In this document: piece by piece, positions 32,827-40,192 of the stretch
How positions within the stretch are numbered: position 1 is the stretch's first letter
Layout of the letters: every line of letters starts with the position of its first letter
Origin: Microbacterium mangrovi
Lineage (GTDB): Bacteria > Actinomycetota > Actinomycetes > Actinomycetales > Microbacteriaceae
DNA: 64,000 bases
Assembly: GCF_000802305.1 (NCBI RefSeq)
Contig: NZ_JTDK01000018.1
Span: 62,001 to 126,000, forward strand
Direction: 5' to 3'
Position numbers and translations under genes: made by a program
Notes under the pieces: model-generated
Seen by the model: the letters and a program-made list of their open reading frames with translations, nothing else
Databases searched by the model: none
What the model was told of the DNA's origin: nothing

Positions 32827-33113
32827 GACGACCAGATCTCGCCGTCGAGTTCGGCCTTGGCCGCGTTCTGTCCCTCCTCGAAGAGGCGCGCGGTCGTGTC
32901 CAGCCTCCGGGCGAAGTCGTCGATGTCATCCACGCGATCGGTCAATCCCTGCGACCACGCCGTGCTGAACCGGTGCGCCGCCGCGCTAACGCCACGGTCC
33001 CCGACCGAGGAGGGGCAGGCGATCCGGATCGAGCCGAACCGGTTGGCGGCAGCTCGCGCGTCGCGCGCCATGGTGCGCAGGACGTCGGTGTCGACCTCGT
33101 AGTCAGGATCCAA
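32823..33113 (-). CDS. Small WXG100-like partner of the T7SS toxin
   Basis: The 96-residue helical protein (DVLRTMARDARAAANRF, then DDIDDFARRLDTTARLF) has the size and two-helix layout of ESX/WXG-type partners, although a clear WxG turn is lacking. Its stop overlaps the toxin start (ATGA). Many T7SS effectors need one or two such small proteins for stability and targeting, so it is probably the toxin's chaperone-like partner. It is the first gene of the leftward operon. Confidence 0.65.
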   Translation of the reverse strand: MDPDYEVDTDVLRTMARDARAAANRFGSIRIACPSSVGDRGVSAAAHRFSTAWSQGLTDRVDDIDDFARRLDTTARLFEEGQNAAKAELDGEIWSS

Positions 33114-33484
33114 CGAAGACCCCGAACCGATCGCCCGAACAGGGCCGGATGCCAGCGGGCCGGGTGGCCGAAGGAGTGGTCATCGCCTGTCCGATCGCGT
33201 CATTCGGAATTCACGTCGGCGCGTCTTTCTGCGAACTCCGACTCATCCGTTCTAACAGGCTCGAAACAGCGACCGTGACCTCTCTCCGCACAGATGCATT
33301 CGGCCCTATTGCAGCGGTGCATGCTTCGCATCCGTCCCTTTCCGCGATCAATTCGGGATTGCCGCGGATCACGGTGAATTGGCGCTCGATAAAGGAGGTT
33401 GCACCGCCTTGCGTGAATGCACAGAAATCAATGGCGGGAATGTCATCCCCACGCGAGTCGGCCGGCGCGCGTAATGTGAGTCGC
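33114..33484. other. Intergenic region upstream of the toxin operon
   Basis: About 370 bases, visibly less GC-rich than the surroundings, between divergent genes. It must contain the toxin-operon promoter and that of the small membrane protein at 33485. I see no convincing gene, and no promoter pair stands out. Confidence 0.4.
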
Positions 33485-33730
33485 ATGGTCGATCCACACG
33501 GCGGTCCGCGAGACGAGGACGAGCGCATCCCGTTCGAGCCCTCGTCGACACGCGAGCCGTATCTGGACATCGTGGCGCCGCGCCTCGACAGGGTGTCGCC
33601 GCGGATCTTCAAGCCGAGGACTTACGAGGGGCGCAGAGCCATCCGCGGGCTCGGTGTCCTCCTGGCGGTGATCGCCGTCGCGGCGGTCATCATCATCGTC
33701 GTCGGGCTGACGATCCAGCTGCTCGCCTGA
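33485..33730 (+). CDS. Small single-pass membrane protein
   Basis: The 81-residue product has a charged N-terminal part (DEDERIPFEPSSTREPYLD) and a hydrophobic C-terminal helix (LLAVIAVAAVIIIVVGLTIQ), with basic residues before it (PRTYEGRRAIRG). It would be anchored with the N-terminus in the cytoplasm. No family is recognised. The upstream longer frame is not protein-like. Confidence 0.6.
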   Translation: MVDPHGGPRDEDERIPFEPSSTREPYLDIVAPRLDRVSPRIFKPRTYEGRRAIRGLGVLLAVIAVAAVIIIVVGLTIQLLA

Positions 33731-33755
33731 CGTCCGCACGAGGCGGCGCGGGGGT

Positions 33756-34040
33756 GTTGCCCTTCGCTCCCCACGCCCCCTCCACGCATCGCTTCGCGCT
33801 GCGCGGAGCCTCCGGGCGCTTGGCCCCAGGCTCAGGGCGCTGGGTTCGCGGGGGAGTTGCCCTTCGCTCCCCACGCCCCCTCCACGCATCGCTTCGCGCT
33901 GCGCGGAGCCTCCGGGCGCGTGGCCCCAGGCTCAGGGCGCTGGGTTCGCGGGGGAGTTGCCCTTCGACGGGCTCAGGGCGCCGGTTTCGCGGGGGAGTTG
34001 CCCTTCGACAGGCTCAGGGCGCTCGTTTCGCGGGGCGACT
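33756..34040. repeat. Tandem repeat array, 100-base and 41-base units
   Basis: Two units of exactly 100 bases (from 33756 and 33856) differ at only a position or two. Two shortened units (from 33956 and 33997, 41 bases apart) follow, lacking the central 59 bases. Each unit begins GTTGCCCTTCG and ends with GCTCAGGGCGC and TTCGCGGG. They contain the right arm of repeat family A. The array lies between the membrane protein and the end of the tetR gene. Confidence 0.9.
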
Positions 34041-34630
34041 CAGCGGGGAACCGCGGCGACCACTCCCGCGGCGGACTGCTCCAGGAACGCGACGACTTCC
34101 TCGACGGGGCGGTCGCCGTCGACGACGAGTTCGACGAGCACCTCCTCGGTGAACCCGACCCAGGCGCGCAAGCCGATCCGCAGCAGCTCGGTGTCGGGGA
34201 TCCCGAGTTCGAGGTAGACGTCGATGATGCGCTGCGCGTTCGCGGCGCGGGACTCCTCGAGGACGGTGCGCACCGCGGCATCCCCGCTGGCGACGCCGCG
34301 CACGAGCGAATAGAACGTGCCGCGGTGGTCGCGGACGAACTCCACGATGCGGGTCAGGGTGTCGCGGATGCGCTCGACCGGTGGCAGCTCGGGGCGCGGC
34401 TCGCTCGCGACGAGCAGGCTGTCGCGCGCGGCCCCGACGACGTCGCGGTGCAGCCCCTGCCGCGAGCCGAAGTAATGGAAGACGAGCGCCCGCGAGACGC
34501 CCGCCTGTGCCGAGAGCTCCTCCATCGTGAGCTCGTCGAGCGGATGATCCGCGAGGAAGTTCACGCCGAGTGCGACCAACTGGGCGCGGCGCTCATCGGG
34601 CGTGAGCCGCCGACGACGAGGCGCGGACAT
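34040..34630 (-). CDS. TetR/AcrR-family transcriptional regulator
   Basis: The 196-residue protein has an N-terminal TetR helix-turn-helix (LTMEELSAQAGVSRALVFHYF, recognition motif near residues 35-55) and an all-helical ligand/dimer domain. A perfect 8-base inverted repeat stands between it and the divergent DUF6230 gene, so it probably represses that operon and itself. The ligand is unknown, possibly a lipid or membrane-active compound given the target genes. Its 3' end abuts the tandem repeat array. Confidence 0.93.
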   Translation of the reverse strand: MSAPRRRRLTPDERRAQLVALGVNFLADHPLDELTMEELSAQAGVSRALVFHYFGSRQGLHRDVVGAARDSLLVASEPRPELPPVERIRDTLTRIVEFVRDHRGTFYSLVRGVASGDAAVRTVLEESRAANAQRIIDVYLELGIPDTELLRIGLRAWVGFTEEVLVELVVDGDRPVEEVVAFLEQSAAGVVAAVPR

Positions 34631-34651
34631 GAGGGAAGCCTAATCCAGCCG

Positions 34652-34672
34652 TTATTGACACGCCGTCAATAA
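34652..34672. promoter_or_regulatory. Palindromic TetR operator
   Basis: TTATTGAC-ACGCC-GTCAATAA is a perfect inverted repeat with 8-base arms, midway between the divergent tetR and DUF6230 genes. It is unusually A/T-rich for this genome. TTGACA within it could serve as the -35 of the rightward operon. Confidence 0.85.
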
Positions 34673-34728
34673 GCCTTATGCTCGTGGACTGGGGCGACAA
34701 GGCCGTCGCCCGCAGAACAGGAGGCACA

Positions 34729-35325
34729 ATGACGTTCCGAACCTTCGCCCGCTCACATCGAGGGCGCATCATCCTCACCGCGATCCCCGTCGCGGCCGCG
34801 GTCACCGTGCTCACGGCGGGCGTCGCGCAGGGTGCCGTGCCGGTGTCGTTCGCCGTTTCGGGCAGCCAGTTCCAGATCGGGGCATCCCAGCTCGACGGTT
34901 CCGGCTTCTCGCAGTACTCGGGTGTCGCGAAGGATGCGAAGGGCGCCTATCACCCGGTCGCGATCGCGAACATCAAATCCGCCAAGCTCTACGACCTGTG
35001 CCAGGCCGTGTCCGCCGTCACCCCGCTCGGCAAGGTCGGCGTGCGGATCACCGCCGGCGGCGGCGGGAACCCCGCGACGGCGAGCGACCTGCAGATCGGG
35101 ATGACCGGCCTCAAGGGCGACGCATCGTTCGGCAACATCCGCATCGGCGTCGACGCATCCACCGTGAACACCTCGGCGAAGGGCTCGGTGGGCGACTTCG
35201 CGCAGGATGCCGACACCGTCAACATCAAGGGCGTCGAGCAGACCGCCTGGAGCACCCAGGCATCCGTGTTCACGCTGACCGGCATGCAGCTGCAGCTGAC
35301 CGACGGATCGAAGGGATGCTTCTGA
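34729..35325 (+). CDS. DUF6230-like secreted/membrane-anchored protein
   Basis: The 198-residue protein starts at an ATG with AGGAGG six bases upstream. It has an N-terminal hydrophobic segment (IILTAIPVAAAVTVLTAGVA) and then a beta-rich domain with the pattern SFAVSGSQFQIGASQLDG, the kind of region seen in actinobacterial DUF6230 proteins, which are often found directly before DUF6114. The function of the family is unknown to me. It is the first gene of a three-gene overlapping operon probably controlled by the TetR palindrome. Surface or envelope location is likely. Confidence 0.7.
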   Translation: MTFRTFARSHRGRIILTAIPVAAAVTVLTAGVAQGAVPVSFAVSGSQFQIGASQLDGSGFSQYSGVAKDAKGAYHPVAIANIKSAKLYDLCQAVSAVTPLGKVGVRITAGGGGNPATASDLQIGMTGLKGDASFGNIRIGVDASTVNTSAKGSVGDFAQDADTVNIKGVEQTAWSTQASVFTLTGMQLQLTDGSKGCF

Positions 35326-35915
35326 ACGAGGAGCGCCGCAGCACCGACACGAGCGGGTCGGGCTTCGGCGCATGGCGCCGGGCCCGCCCGTTCGTGGGCG
35401 GCCTGCTCACGATCCTGTCCGGCGTCGCGATCTTCCTGTCGAGTCAGCTGGATCTCGGCAACATCCGGATCCAGCTCGGCATCGAGGGGTTCCAGGCGAC
35501 CGTGATCCCGATCGGTCTGGTGCTGCTCGGGGCGCTCGCCATCCTGATGCCGGCCCACCACGTCTTCTACGGGGTCCTGTCGCTGGCCGTCGCGATCTAC
35601 TCGCTCGTCGGGGTGAACCTCGGCGGATTCGTGGTCGGGATGCTGCTCGGCTGCGTCGGCGGCATCCTCGTCGTGGCGTGGATGCCGCGTGCGGCCCGGG
35701 CAGAAGCGGCCGGCGCCGACGACGGCGATGCCCGCGCGTCAGAGGAGGACGAGACGGAGCCCGAAGACGAGGCCGCCCCGTCGATCGAGGCCCTGCTCGG
35801 CGCTCAGGAGGCCGCCGAGGCCCAGCCCCGGATGGATGCCGCGCCCCACGCCGGCCCTGCGCCGCTGCGGCGCGACCGCGCACAGGACACCCCGACGACG
35901 GATGCCGCCGCATGA
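35316..35915 (+). CDS. DUF6114-like integral membrane protein
   Basis: The 199-residue protein has four hydrophobic segments in the first ~125 residues (GGLLTILSGVAIFLSSQ; VIPIGLVLLGALAIL; YGVLSLAVAIYSLVG; GGFVVGMLLGCVGGILVVAW) and an acidic, disordered tail. This matches the usual DUF6114 layout next to DUF6230. It overlaps the preceding gene by ten bases and the next by four. Function unknown, probably part of an envelope complex with its neighbours. Confidence 0.7.
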   Translation: MLLNEERRSTDTSGSGFGAWRRARPFVGGLLTILSGVAIFLSSQLDLGNIRIQLGIEGFQATVIPIGLVLLGALAILMPAHHVFYGVLSLAVAIYSLVGVNLGGFVVGMLLGCVGGILVVAWMPRAARAEAAGADDGDARASEEDETEPEDEAAPSIEALLGAQEAAEAQPRMDAAPHAGPAPLRRDRAQDTPTTDAAA

Positions 35916-36667
35916 CCCGGCGTTCACGTCTTCTCGCCGGGGCCGCGGTCGTGGCCGGATGCCTCGTGGCGGGCGGGATCGCCGTGCCGGAGGCGGCATC
36001 CGCCCAGCTGTGCATCCCCGTCATCCTGCCATGCTCGACGCCGTCGTCGTCTCCCACGCCGAGTCCGACCCCCAGCCCGACGCCGAGCGCGTCGTTGCCC
36101 GCCGGCGTCTCACTGCCGTCGCTGCCGGGTCTTCCGGGTTCGACGGGTGCGGCATCCGGATCGACGCCGCTGCCGACCGCGACGCCGCTGCCGAGCCCGA
36201 CTCCGACGCCGACGGCCGCGTCGGTGCCGCTGGGGCTGCTGCCGAAGGACGACAGCTTCGTGTTCACCCAGCCGTCCGCGCAGCTCGGTGTCGACTCGCT
36301 CTCCTTCACCGGGCTGAAGGGCATCGCGCTGGTGAGCGTCCGGCTCGCGGACGGCCGGCGCATCCCGGCGCTGCGCCTTCGCGCAGACAGCATCACCATG
36401 GACGGATTCGCCCTCACGGTGCGCAAGGCGACCGGCCCGATGCTGGTCACCAAGGCGGATCGGATGTCACTCAAGGGCGACGTCACGGTCTATCTGAACT
36501 CGCTCACCGCGACGGATTCCGCCGGCAAGTCGCTGACGCTCGGCGCCGACACCCCGCCGCCCAAGGACGGCATCACGCCGTCGCTGGTGCGGGTCACCCT
36601 CGGGCTCGTCGGCACCCGCGCCGACCAGATCGTCTACACGAACACCGACCAGCAGCTCACCGGCTGA
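35912..36667 (+). CDS. Secreted protein with Pro/Ser/Thr-rich linker
   Basis: The 251-residue product has a cleavable-type signal (LLAGAAVVAGCLVAGGIAVP), a short Cys-containing segment (AQLCIPVILPC), then a linker rich in Pro, Ser and Thr (residues ~43-100) and a beta-rich C-terminal domain (LGVDSLSFTGLKGIALVSV) which recalls the first protein of the operon. It overlaps DUF6114 by four bases. It is probably an extracellular partner of the DUF6230/DUF6114 pair. No enzyme motif is visible. Confidence 0.7.
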   Translation: MTRRSRLLAGAAVVAGCLVAGGIAVPEAASAQLCIPVILPCSTPSSSPTPSPTPSPTPSASLPAGVSLPSLPGLPGSTGAASGSTPLPTATPLPSPTPTPTAASVPLGLLPKDDSFVFTQPSAQLGVDSLSFTGLKGIALVSVRLADGRRIPALRLRADSITMDGFALTVRKATGPMLVTKADRMSLKGDVTVYLNSLTATDSAGKSLTLGADTPPPKDGITPSLVRVTLGLVGTRADQIVYTNTDQQLTG

Positions 36668-36676
36668 CGCAGTCGG

Positions 36677-37429
36677 TCAGTTGCCGGCCGTGAGGCCGAA
36701 CGCGATCAGGGCGCCGATGACAGCGAGCAGGAGGATGCCGATCGCGATGCCGCCGGGATGGCCGAAGTTGACCGTCCATCCGACGCCGAGTCGCTTCGGC
36801 ACGAACAGCGACCGGTCGGCCGGATCGACGTAGAGGAATCCCGCCTTCCAGTGGTCCGCCTCGTCGGAGCTCCGCGGAGCAGGAGTGTCGCCGTCGGCTC
36901 TCGTGAGCTGCCTCCATCGCACCCAGAATGCGACCAGGATGCCCACGATGAGGATGACCACGGCGATCGGGAACACGCTGGTGAGCCAGCCGGCATCCGG
37001 CGCGACCCAGCCGAGGACGCTGGACCACGAAGTGAGCAGCGTGACGGCGAACATCACGCGCCCGAAGAAGGAGCTGAGCGCTGCCCGCAACCGTGCGGTG
37101 CGGGCCGCACCGACCTCCGGCTCGGCGGCGGGAAGCGGGCGCACCGGCATGGTCCGGTTCACGAACGACACCGCGAACAGGCCGGCGAGCACGAGACCGG
37201 AGATCGCGATCGGCATGGCGACCGTCCACGGAGTCTTGGCGCTGTAGACGTCGGGGCCGGTGATGCCCCAGTGCGTCGGGATCATGGCCGGCAGTCCGTC
37301 GTAGGCGGCGGCCGTCACGCCTCCTGCGATCAGGAGGACGACGACAGAGGCGACGAACCACCCCGTCGGAACGGGTGGACGGACCCCGGCATCGGGGGTT
37401 GAACGGTCGTCTTCCTGAATGCCAGACAC
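36677..37429 (-). CDS. DUF1648/DUF5808 membrane protein (SdpI-like)
   Basis: The 250-residue protein starts at GTG and has about five membrane helices. The first loop has the DUF1648 motif (PAMIPTHWGITGPDVYS) and the C-terminus a DUF5808 segment (HWKAGFLYVDPADRSLFVPK then GVGWTVNFGHP). Such proteins are related to the SdpI immunity/signalling family and are common in actinobacteria. It converges with the DUF6230 operon. Its role here is not shown. Confidence 0.75.
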   Translation of the reverse strand: MSGIQEDDRSTPDAGVRPPVPTGWFVASVVVLLIAGGVTAAAYDGLPAMIPTHWGITGPDVYSAKTPWTVAMPIAISGLVLAGLFAVSFVNRTMPVRPLPAAEPEVGAARTARLRAALSSFFGRVMFAVTLLTSWSSVLGWVAPDAGWLTSVFPIAVVILIVGILVAFWVRWRQLTRADGDTPAPRSSDEADHWKAGFLYVDPADRSLFVPKRLGVGWTVNFGHPGGIAIGILLLAVIGALIAFGLTAGN

Positions 37430-37475
37430 GTGAGCACGGTATCGACGGCGCAGGATCCGAAAACGGCTCAGACCG

Positions 37476-37510
37476 CGGATTGAGTAGTGGGAGCGCCGAA
37501 TTGAGTGGCG
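37476..37510. repeat. Paired ATTGAGTA direct repeat, copy 2 (family D)
   Basis: GATTGAGTAG and GAATTGAGTG, spaced 21 bases, are the reverse complement of the pairs at 18074 and 62733. It lies upstream of the DUF1648 gene. Confidence 0.7.
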
Positions 37511-37553
37511 ATCGGCGAGAACCGTGCAGCTCGGTCCGGCGGTGTCCGACGCG

Positions 37554-38165
37554 TCAGCGGCCGGCCCGATCCAGCCCCTCGGCGGCCCATTCTCCGGCCA
37601 GCAGTCCGTAGTTCATGCCGTCCACCCACCGGCCCGAGCGGTGCAGCGCGGTCTCGCGGCTGAACTCCTCGCGCCGCATCCCGACCCGCTCCATGAGACG
37701 CCAGGATGCCTCGTTCGAGGCGAAGCATCCCGCGTGCACCCGGCGCAGGCCGAGCGGACCGAAGCACAGGGCGATCACGGCGCGCACCGCCTCGGTCGCA
37801 TAGCCCCGACCGCCGTACGCGGGATCGAACACCCACCCGAGCTCCGCCTGCGTGTTGCGCGCGTGTGCGGCGACCTCGGCCTGCGCCCAGCCGTCCTCGA
37901 CCGCGACCATGACGTCGCCGATCATCCGCCCGGCATGCGGCCCGTCAACGGCGAGTTCGACGACGAGCATCTTCGCCATCCGTCCCGGCTCGGTGGCGTA
38001 GGCGCGAAACGCCTCGAAGGATGCCGGCGCGGCCGAGATCCCGTCGACCACCTCCGGCAGGCGCCGGTACGTCCAGGCGCGGTCGGCATCCTCCGGCCGG
38101 TACCGGCGGATGACGAGACGCTCCGTGCGAAGGGGCCACGGCGCGGCATCCAGCAGGTCTGTCAT
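37554..38165 (-). CDS. GNAT acetyltransferase, RimJ/RimL type
   Basis: The 203-residue protein begins with the typical LRTERLVIRRYRPEDA strand-helix and has the acetyl-CoA motif A as PAYGGRGYATEAV and motif B around RRVHAGCFASNEASWRLMER. Such enzymes acetylate N-terminal amines of proteins or small amines. Its ATG overlaps the stop of the next upstream GNAT gene (38162-38695), so both are co-translated. Substrate unknown. Confidence 0.88.
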   Translation of the reverse strand: MTDLLDAAPWPLRTERLVIRRYRPEDADRAWTYRRLPEVVDGISAAPASFEAFRAYATEPGRMAKMLVVELAVDGPHAGRMIGDVMVAVEDGWAQAEVAAHARNTQAELGWVFDPAYGGRGYATEAVRAVIALCFGPLGLRRVHAGCFASNEASWRLMERVGMRREEFSRETALHRSGRWVDGMNYGLLAGEWAAEGLDRAGR

Positions 38166-38695
38166 GCACCGAGCCTACGAGGCTCCGATCCGGCGCCAAG
38201 GTGCTCCGCTGTCCTGGACTGCACCGAGTCGCGCATTCCAGGACAGCGGAGCAGCGGGCGCGACCACGCGACCTCGCGGTGCAGCTGCCCGGTGCGGACG
38301 AACAGGCGCACCTGATGCGTGTCGCGAAGCGCCGCAGCGAGCGCGTCACGATCGGCGGGCACGAAGCCGAGCTTCTGCCAGAACGGTCCGGAGCGCCTCG
38401 AGAACAGCCACGCCCGCATCGCACCGGCGCGAGCGGCGGCATCCAGCGCGAAGGATGCCAGGCGCGACCCGGCGCCGGCGGTGCGCCGGCCGGGCGCCAC
38501 GCCGACGCTGCGGATGAGGGCGTGCTCGGCATCCGCGCTGAGCTCGAAGCCGGTGCTCCCGATCACCGCGCCGGAGGTATCCCGCTCGATCCAGAGCCGG
38601 ACGGTCGGGGCATCCAGACCGGCGACGGTCAGATCGACGTCGCGGAGGAACGTTCTGAGATCGGCGATGTCCGCCGGGGTGACGGGGAGGAGCAC
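38162..38695 (-). CDS. GNAT acetyltransferase, short form with repeat-encoded tail
   Basis: The likely GTG start at 38695 gives 177 residues. The ATG of the divergent gene at 38726 leaves little room for more, and the start is uncertain because the purine-rich site lies very close. The fold shows IADLRTFL, WIERDTSGAVIGSTGFEL, the acetyl-CoA motif VAPGRRTAGAGSRLASFAL and a closing FWQKLGF. The last ~30 residues (from LLRCPG) are encoded by a perfect inverted repeat and its flank and are not part of the GNAT fold. It overlaps the downstream GNAT gene by four bases. Confidence 0.75.
   Translation of the reverse strand: MLLPVTPADIADLRTFLRDVDLTVAGLDAPTVRLWIERDTSGAVIGSTGFELSADAEHALIRSVGVAPGRRTAGAGSRLASFALDAAARAGAMRAWLFSRRSGPFWQKLGFVPADRDALAAALRDTHQVRLFVRTGQLHREVAWSRPLLRCPGMRDSVQSRTAEHLGAGSEPRRLGA
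38202..38253. repeat. Perfect 17-base inverted repeat inside a GNAT gene
   Basis: TGCTCCGCTGTCCTGGA (38202-38218) pairs exactly with TCCAGGACAGCGGAGCA (38237-38253) around an 18-base loop. It falls in the C-terminal coding part of the acetyltransferase and would form a strong hairpin in its mRNA. Confidence 0.9.
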
Positions 38696-38725
38696 CTCCC
38701 CATCGTCACCCCGTAGGGTCGGGGG

Positions 38726-39175
38726 ATGGACATCTCCGTGCGGCGTGTGGCGGCATCCGATGAAGCCGAATGGGCCCGGCTGTACGCGGGGTACCGCGCG
38801 TTCTACCGGCTGCCGGAGGACCCGACGGTGGTCGCATCCACGTGGGCGTGGGTGCGCGACGAGCAATGGCAGATGACCGGGCTCGTCGCCGAAGGGGACG
38901 GCCGGCTCGTGGGACTGGCGAACCTGCGCTGGTTCGCGCGCCCGTCGGCGGGGCGCATCGGGCTGTACCTCGACGACCTGTTCACCGCGCCCGAGTCCCG
39001 GGGTGCGGGCGCCGCGACCGCGCTGCTGCGGGAGGCATCCCGCATGGCCGCCGAACGCGACGCCCAGGTGGTGCGGTGGATCACGGCATCCGACAACGCG
39101 ACCGCGCGCCGCCTGTACGACCGGCACGCGACCGCGACCGCGTGGGTCACCTACGACATGGCCCCCGCGCTGTAG
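38726..39175 (+). CDS. GNAT acetyltransferase
   Basis: The 149-residue single-domain enzyme has VRRVAASDEAEWARLY at the start, the acetyl-CoA loop ESRGAGAATALLREA in the middle, and WITASDNATARRLYDRHA for motif B. GGGGG before the ATG serves as ribosome site. It is divergent from the other two GNAT genes with only 30 bases between starts. Substrate unknown; small amines are possible. Confidence 0.88.
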   Translation: MDISVRRVAASDEAEWARLYAGYRAFYRLPEDPTVVASTWAWVRDEQWQMTGLVAEGDGRLVGLANLRWFARPSAGRIGLYLDDLFTAPESRGAGAATALLREASRMAAERDAQVVRWITASDNATARRLYDRHATATAWVTYDMAPAL

Positions 39176-39229
39176 GCCGACACTCCACCCGCTCTTCCGC
39201 GCGCGGGTGCGCGGTGGGACCATGAACCC

Positions 39230-39928
39230 ATGGCCACCGAGGACGACGGCCACGGCGACGATGCCGCACTCGCCCGCCGGCTGCAGATCCTGGCGACGGA
39301 GCACTGGGGTCTGCTCGCCGCGCGCAGCACCGCGCAGAGCGAGGTGCTCACGCGGATCACCATCCACCTGACGCTGGTGTCGGCCGGGCTCGTGACGATC
39401 GGGCTGCTCGGGCAGGCGTCGCACTTCGCATCGTGGTTTCCGGCGGCGGCCCTCGGCATCCTCGGCTTCCTCGCGGCGATCGGACTCCTGTCGCTGATGC
39501 GGGTGCTCGTCGTCTCGGAGGAGGACTTCATGTTCGTCACCGCGATGAACCGCATCCGGGCCGCGTACGAGGACGTCGACCCGGAGATCACCCGGTACTT
39601 CCTCGCGTCCACCCACGACGACCTGCGCGGGATGCAGGTCACGTATTCGTTCTTCCGGCGGCGGAGCTCGCTGGAGCAGATGCTGGGGTCGTCGGCGATG
39701 CTGAGCGTGCTGGTCAACGGCACGGTCACCGGGATGTTCTTCGGCGGGCTCGGTGCGGTCGCAGGCCTCACGACGCCGGCATCCGTCATCGTCGGTGTCG
39801 TCGTCGGCCTGGCGGTCGTCGCGGCGGGAATCGCGTATGCGGGGTTCCGGTTCGTCTCGGCCTGGCGCGGCTACGTCCCGCTCAACCCGAGCGAGGCGCC
39901 CCCGCCGCACTGGCCGACTCGCGGCTGA
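39230..39928 (+). CDS. Four-helix membrane protein of unknown function
   Basis: The 232-residue protein has a soluble N-terminal helix, two hydrophobic segments (LTLVSAGLVTIGLLGQ and ALGILGFLAAIGLLSL), a central cytoplasmic stretch with EITRYFLASTHDDLRGMQ, and two more segments (GMFFGGLGAVAGL and IVGVVVGLAVVAAGIAY). The family is not recognised. It is convergent with the phosphoesterase gene and followed by a strong hairpin. Confidence 0.65.
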   Translation: MATEDDGHGDDAALARRLQILATEHWGLLAARSTAQSEVLTRITIHLTLVSAGLVTIGLLGQASHFASWFPAAALGILGFLAAIGLLSLMRVLVVSEEDFMFVTAMNRIRAAYEDVDPEITRYFLASTHDDLRGMQVTYSFFRRRSSLEQMLGSSAMLSVLVNGTVTGMFFGGLGAVAGLTTPASVIVGVVVGLAVVAAGIAYAGFRFVSAWRGYVPLNPSEAPPPHWPTRG

Positions 39929-40026
39929 GCCGGCGTGAAGCCCCCGGGGGAGATGCCCGGTCGTCACGAAGTGCTGTTCGAGGCGCGCATCGTGACGAGC
40001 GAAGGCACCGAGGCCCGGGAACGCGA

Positions 40027-40078
40027 CGTTCGCTCGTCACGAAACGCGGCGAGACGCGGATTTCGTGACGAGCGAACG
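40027..40078. terminator. 18-base perfect stem between convergent genes
   Basis: CGTTCGCTCGTCACGAAA (40027-40044) pairs exactly with TTTCGTGACGAGCGAACG (40061-40078) over a 16-base loop. It stands between the convergent genes ending at 39928 and 40193, so it probably ends transcription from both sides. CGTCACGAA and CGTGACGAGC elements also occur just upstream (39962-40001). Confidence 0.75.
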
Positions 40079-40086
40079 GGTGGCAG

Positions 40087-40190
40087 CGGGATGCCCGGGG
40101 CGGGATGCCCGGGGCGGGATGCCGGGGCGGGATGTCCGGGGCGGGATGCCGCGGACGGGATCAGCCGAGGACCGGATCAGCCCCGGACGG
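40087..40190. repeat. Short tandem repeats, about 14-base unit
   Basis: The unit CGGGATGCCCGGGG starts at 40087, 40101, 40115, 40128 and 40142 with small changes, then passes into three copies of CGGATCAGCC-like units ending at the stop codon of the phosphoesterase gene. No coding role is visible. Confidence 0.8.
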
Positions 40191-40192
40191 GA

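Noticed and set aside
33756..34040. Regular repeats considered as a CRISPR array
   Set aside because: Units are adjacent with no unique spacers, the unit length changes from 100 to 41 bases, and there are no cas genes.
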